Source: Theobroma cacao | Taxonomy: Eukaryota > Streptophyta > Magnoliopsida > Malvales > Malvaceae | Length of the DNA: 64,000 nt | NCBI RefSeq assembly: GCF_000208745.1 | Contig: NC_030854.1 | Location: 38,098,111 to 38,162,110, forward strand | Direction of reading: 5' to 3' | In this document: positions 62,313 to 64,000 of the stretch, in pieces | Layout: every line of letters starts with the position of its first letter | Numbering within the stretch: the stretch's first letter is position 1 | The notes under the pieces: generated by a model | The model's database searches: none | What the model was told of the DNA's origin: nothing | Seen by the model: the letters and a program-made list of their open reading frames with translations, nothing else | Made by a program: the position numbers and the translations under genes

Positions 62313-63029
62313 ATGTCATCAACTCCCGTTTGTTACTTAACTTCTTGCCAGGCTTGGGACGCCTACTTGCAGTACCCAGAAGACAGCTTCTGGCCATCTA
62401 GGATGCTGGAGATTAACGTTAAGGCAACGTTCGTTGCCTGCGAGAAAACCCAGGGAGGAGGAGGAAAGAAACTGCTTGACGACGTCCAGCTAGGCGGGAG
62501 GAGGGTCGTCGTGCAGGAAGAGTCCCACGGGTTAATACTCGACCAGTTGCTGAACAACGTGGTGGGTAAAGACTGGCACGGCACCAACATTTGGGACGTG
62601 TTCGACTCCATGCAAATCCCCATCCAACGTCCCGTGCTAGACGAAATCGTCGGCTGTGCCCTCGCCATGGCGGCTAATGAATGTTACGAGAACTGTAAGG
62701 TTTTGAGAATGCGGGTGGAGATCGAGACGTTGGTTGATGATGATGACCAGCTGATGAATTTTGAGGAAGATCAGGATGTTTACTCTATCGACGTCGAGGA
62801 GGATGATTTCTGGGAGACGGTGGAGGCGTTCAGGACGCTGAGGAAAGTGGTGGTGGCTGAGGATAATCCGCCTGAGAATTTATGTTCGATTTGTTTGGGC
62901 GAGTTCTTGGTGGGTTCGGATATTAGTGCTACGCCTTGCTCCCATGTTTTCCATGATCGTTGCATCAGAGCTTGGCTGAAGAGATGTAATAAAAAATTCT
63001 GTCCCAATTGTGTTACCATTTTGGCCTAG
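62313..63029 (+). CDS. Intronless RING-H2 finger protein (probable E3 ubiquitin ligase)
   Basis: The frame starting at ATG 62313 gives 238 residues; upstream in-frame codons contain no other ATG. The N-terminal 110 residues match no domain I know. Residues 142-170 are strongly acidic. The C-terminal RING-H2 has ligands C191, C194, C209, H211, H214, C217, C230 and C233. The last loop is two residues longer than in ATL proteins (twelve residues between C217 and C230), and the protein ends five residues after the last Cys. The layout, acidic middle plus C-terminal RING, resembles small RING-H2 proteins of the RDUF/RING1 kind without their zinc ribbon. Being intronless with a GC-richer body, it may be a retrocopy, but I see no poly-A tail or parent gene. 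A LINE RNase H relic follows in the same frame after the stop. Confidence 0.75.
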   Translation: MSSTPVCYLTSCQAWDAYLQYPEDSFWPSRMLEINVKATFVACEKTQGGGGKKLLDDVQLGGRRVVVQEESHGLILDQLLNNVVGKDWHGTNIWDVFDSMQIPIQRPVLDEIVGCALAMAANECYENCKVLRMRVEIETLVDDDDQLMNFEEDQDVYSIDVEEDDFWETVEAFRTLRKVVVAEDNPPENLCSICLGEFLVGSDISATPCSHVFHDRCIRAWLKRCNKKFCPNCVTILA

Positions 63030-63236
63030 GTTTGTTCAAGTGGTAACTGGAAGATAAATCATATTCCCTCGAAGGATAAGGATATGGCGGATGCACTTGC
63101 TAAAGCTGGGGTATTTAGACATCAAGATTGTTGCAGGTATTCAATGAAGGAATGGGATAATCCAGGCGAAACTTGCTTGCTCCTTGGTGTAATTTTGCTT
63201 GCTGGATTACGCAGGAAATCTCTCACGTGCAAATGA
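63030..63236 (+). pseudogene. LINE RNase H domain relic
   Basis: The frame after the RING-H2 stop reads GNWKINHIPSKDKD then MADALAKAG, the C-terminal signature of the RNase H domain of plant LINEs, where Asp in ADALAK is a catalytic position. It stops at 63234-63236. No reverse transcriptase lies upstream, so this is a fragment. It is in the same frame as the RING-H2 gene, separated only by TAG at 63027-63029. Confidence 0.6.
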
Positions 63237-64000
63237 AAGTGCTTACTGCTCTAGCTGGTCCTGGTGAACTAGGAGTGGCTGGATTAAAAGCTTTTTGAGC
63301 TAATTTTGTACCTGTTTAGGCTAGCCCTTATGCTTATAGTTACATGCTGGTACTGTAGCTAGTTGCTGTTTCTCTTTTGAGTAATTTTTGTTGTAGTTAA
63401 AGGTACTAGGCAAGGCTGAACGGGAGGTGGCTGCCATGATGATAGCCATGTGTTTTGGCTGCAAGCTGGCAATGGGGATGCAGCTGGTCACGGGTTTATG
63501 TCAGGCTGATGAGAAGAGTGTACGCTTGTGATTTGGTTCACTGTGTTGTATGGGATTTGCTCAGATGGGATGGTACGGGTGCAGAGCCGTGCTTTTAATA
63601 ACACCACATCTGATTGAAGCTGTGGCAGGTGAGGTTATCAAGTAATTGAAAGCCTGGCCTGCATGTAATCTGGGGCTGCAGCCAGGAACTGATCTGGGTC
63701 TGGTATGCTGCAATTTCGTGCTTGGCAGTGGACATGGCATGTCTTTAAGGCTAAAGACTTGTTCTGGCAGTCTGTACCTACCATGTCTTTAAAAAAAATA
63801 TTTTATAAACATGTGAAATTTATGTGTACATACTGATCAATCATATACCATAATTTCAAATTTAAAAACTTTATCCAAACGTATAAAATAATAATTTTTT
63901 GTTATATATAAATATAATTTTTTAAAAAAACTCTTAAATTATTTTAAAATTTTTAAATAAATATTTATTCTTTTATTACATGCAATTAAGTTTTTATGTT
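63237..64000. other. Right edge: LINE-like 3' sequence, then AT-rich repeat
   Basis: 63237-63790 is GC-balanced, Gly/Ala-codon-poor and without an open frame; it may be the 3' part of the LINE relic or the UTR of the RING-H2 gene. From 63790 it turns AT-rich, and 63925-64000 is an inverted copy of the repeat at 24063-24250, cut by the window edge. Confidence 0.4.
63925..64000 (-). repeat. Dispersed AT-rich repeat family, inverted copy C
   Basis: Compared with the reverse complement of 24160-24245, it shares cttttaaattatttt-like, atttaaataaat and ttattacat-caattaa words in the same order. The window ends inside it. Confidence 0.45.

Noticed and set aside
1..64000. tRNA, rRNA, CRISPR arrays, common conserved miRNAs
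   Set aside because: Scanning by eye for tRNA arm motifs, ribosomal segments, regular spacer repeats and well-known miRNA sequences found none; a tool could still find a weak case.

Overview
The window reads as nuclear DNA of a eudicot plant, probably a rosid. Genes have short exons and GT-AG introns, spacers are strongly AT-rich, and the proteins are plant types (a plant-style ERCC1, an ATL RING-H2 ligase, a group Ia bHLH, an AP2/B3 RAV-type factor). No rRNA, tRNA, CRISPR array, bacterial operon or virus was recognised. The species cannot be fixed from the sequence alone.

Layout: the 3' end of an ALG13-like glycosyltransferase (186-1073, +, cut by the left edge); a six-exon membrane-anchored receptor-like kinase (3768-6517, +); a nine-exon ERCC1 (8826-12268, -); an intronless ATL6/ATL31-like RING-H2 ligase (16733-17881, -); a 19 kb AT-rich stretch with no convincing protein gene, only repeats, microsatellites and a few GC- or purine-rich islands; a bHLH96-like factor (36880-38099, +); an intronless AP2/B3 factor (45217-46236, +); a 19-exon protein with a sulfotransferase-like domain joined to a class IV aminotransferase domain (47263-56048, -); a ten-exon FAM86-type protein methyltransferase (57196-60941, -); and an intronless RING-H2 gene (62313-63029, +) followed directly by a relic of a LINE RNase H domain. 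All multi-exon models except the edge-cut ALG13 were rebuilt by hand and close in frame from ATG to stop.

The genes do not form one pathway. What links several of them is position. From memory, ERCC1, ATL6 and an aminotransferase-like gene are neighbours on Arabidopsis chromosome 3 (AT3G05210, AT3G05200, AT3G05190). FAM86-like, aminotransferase-like and ATL31 are neighbours on chromosome 5 (AT5G27400, AT5G27410, AT5G27420). This window holds the union of both blocks, plus the bHLH and AP2/B3 genes, as expected of an unduplicated version of the ancestral segment.

Points most worth a second look: two of the three N characters sit exactly between copies of a direct duplication (27120-27449 and 40261-40432) and look like assembly joins; the aminotransferase gene has one GC-AG intron and an in-frame alternative acceptor; the last RING gene is separated from an in-frame RNase H relic by a single stop codon; and the AP2/B3 upstream region shares ordered words with sequence 3.3 kb further up. 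I found nothing I would call a wholly new biological system. The sulfotransferase-like/aminotransferase fusion is the least understood protein here.
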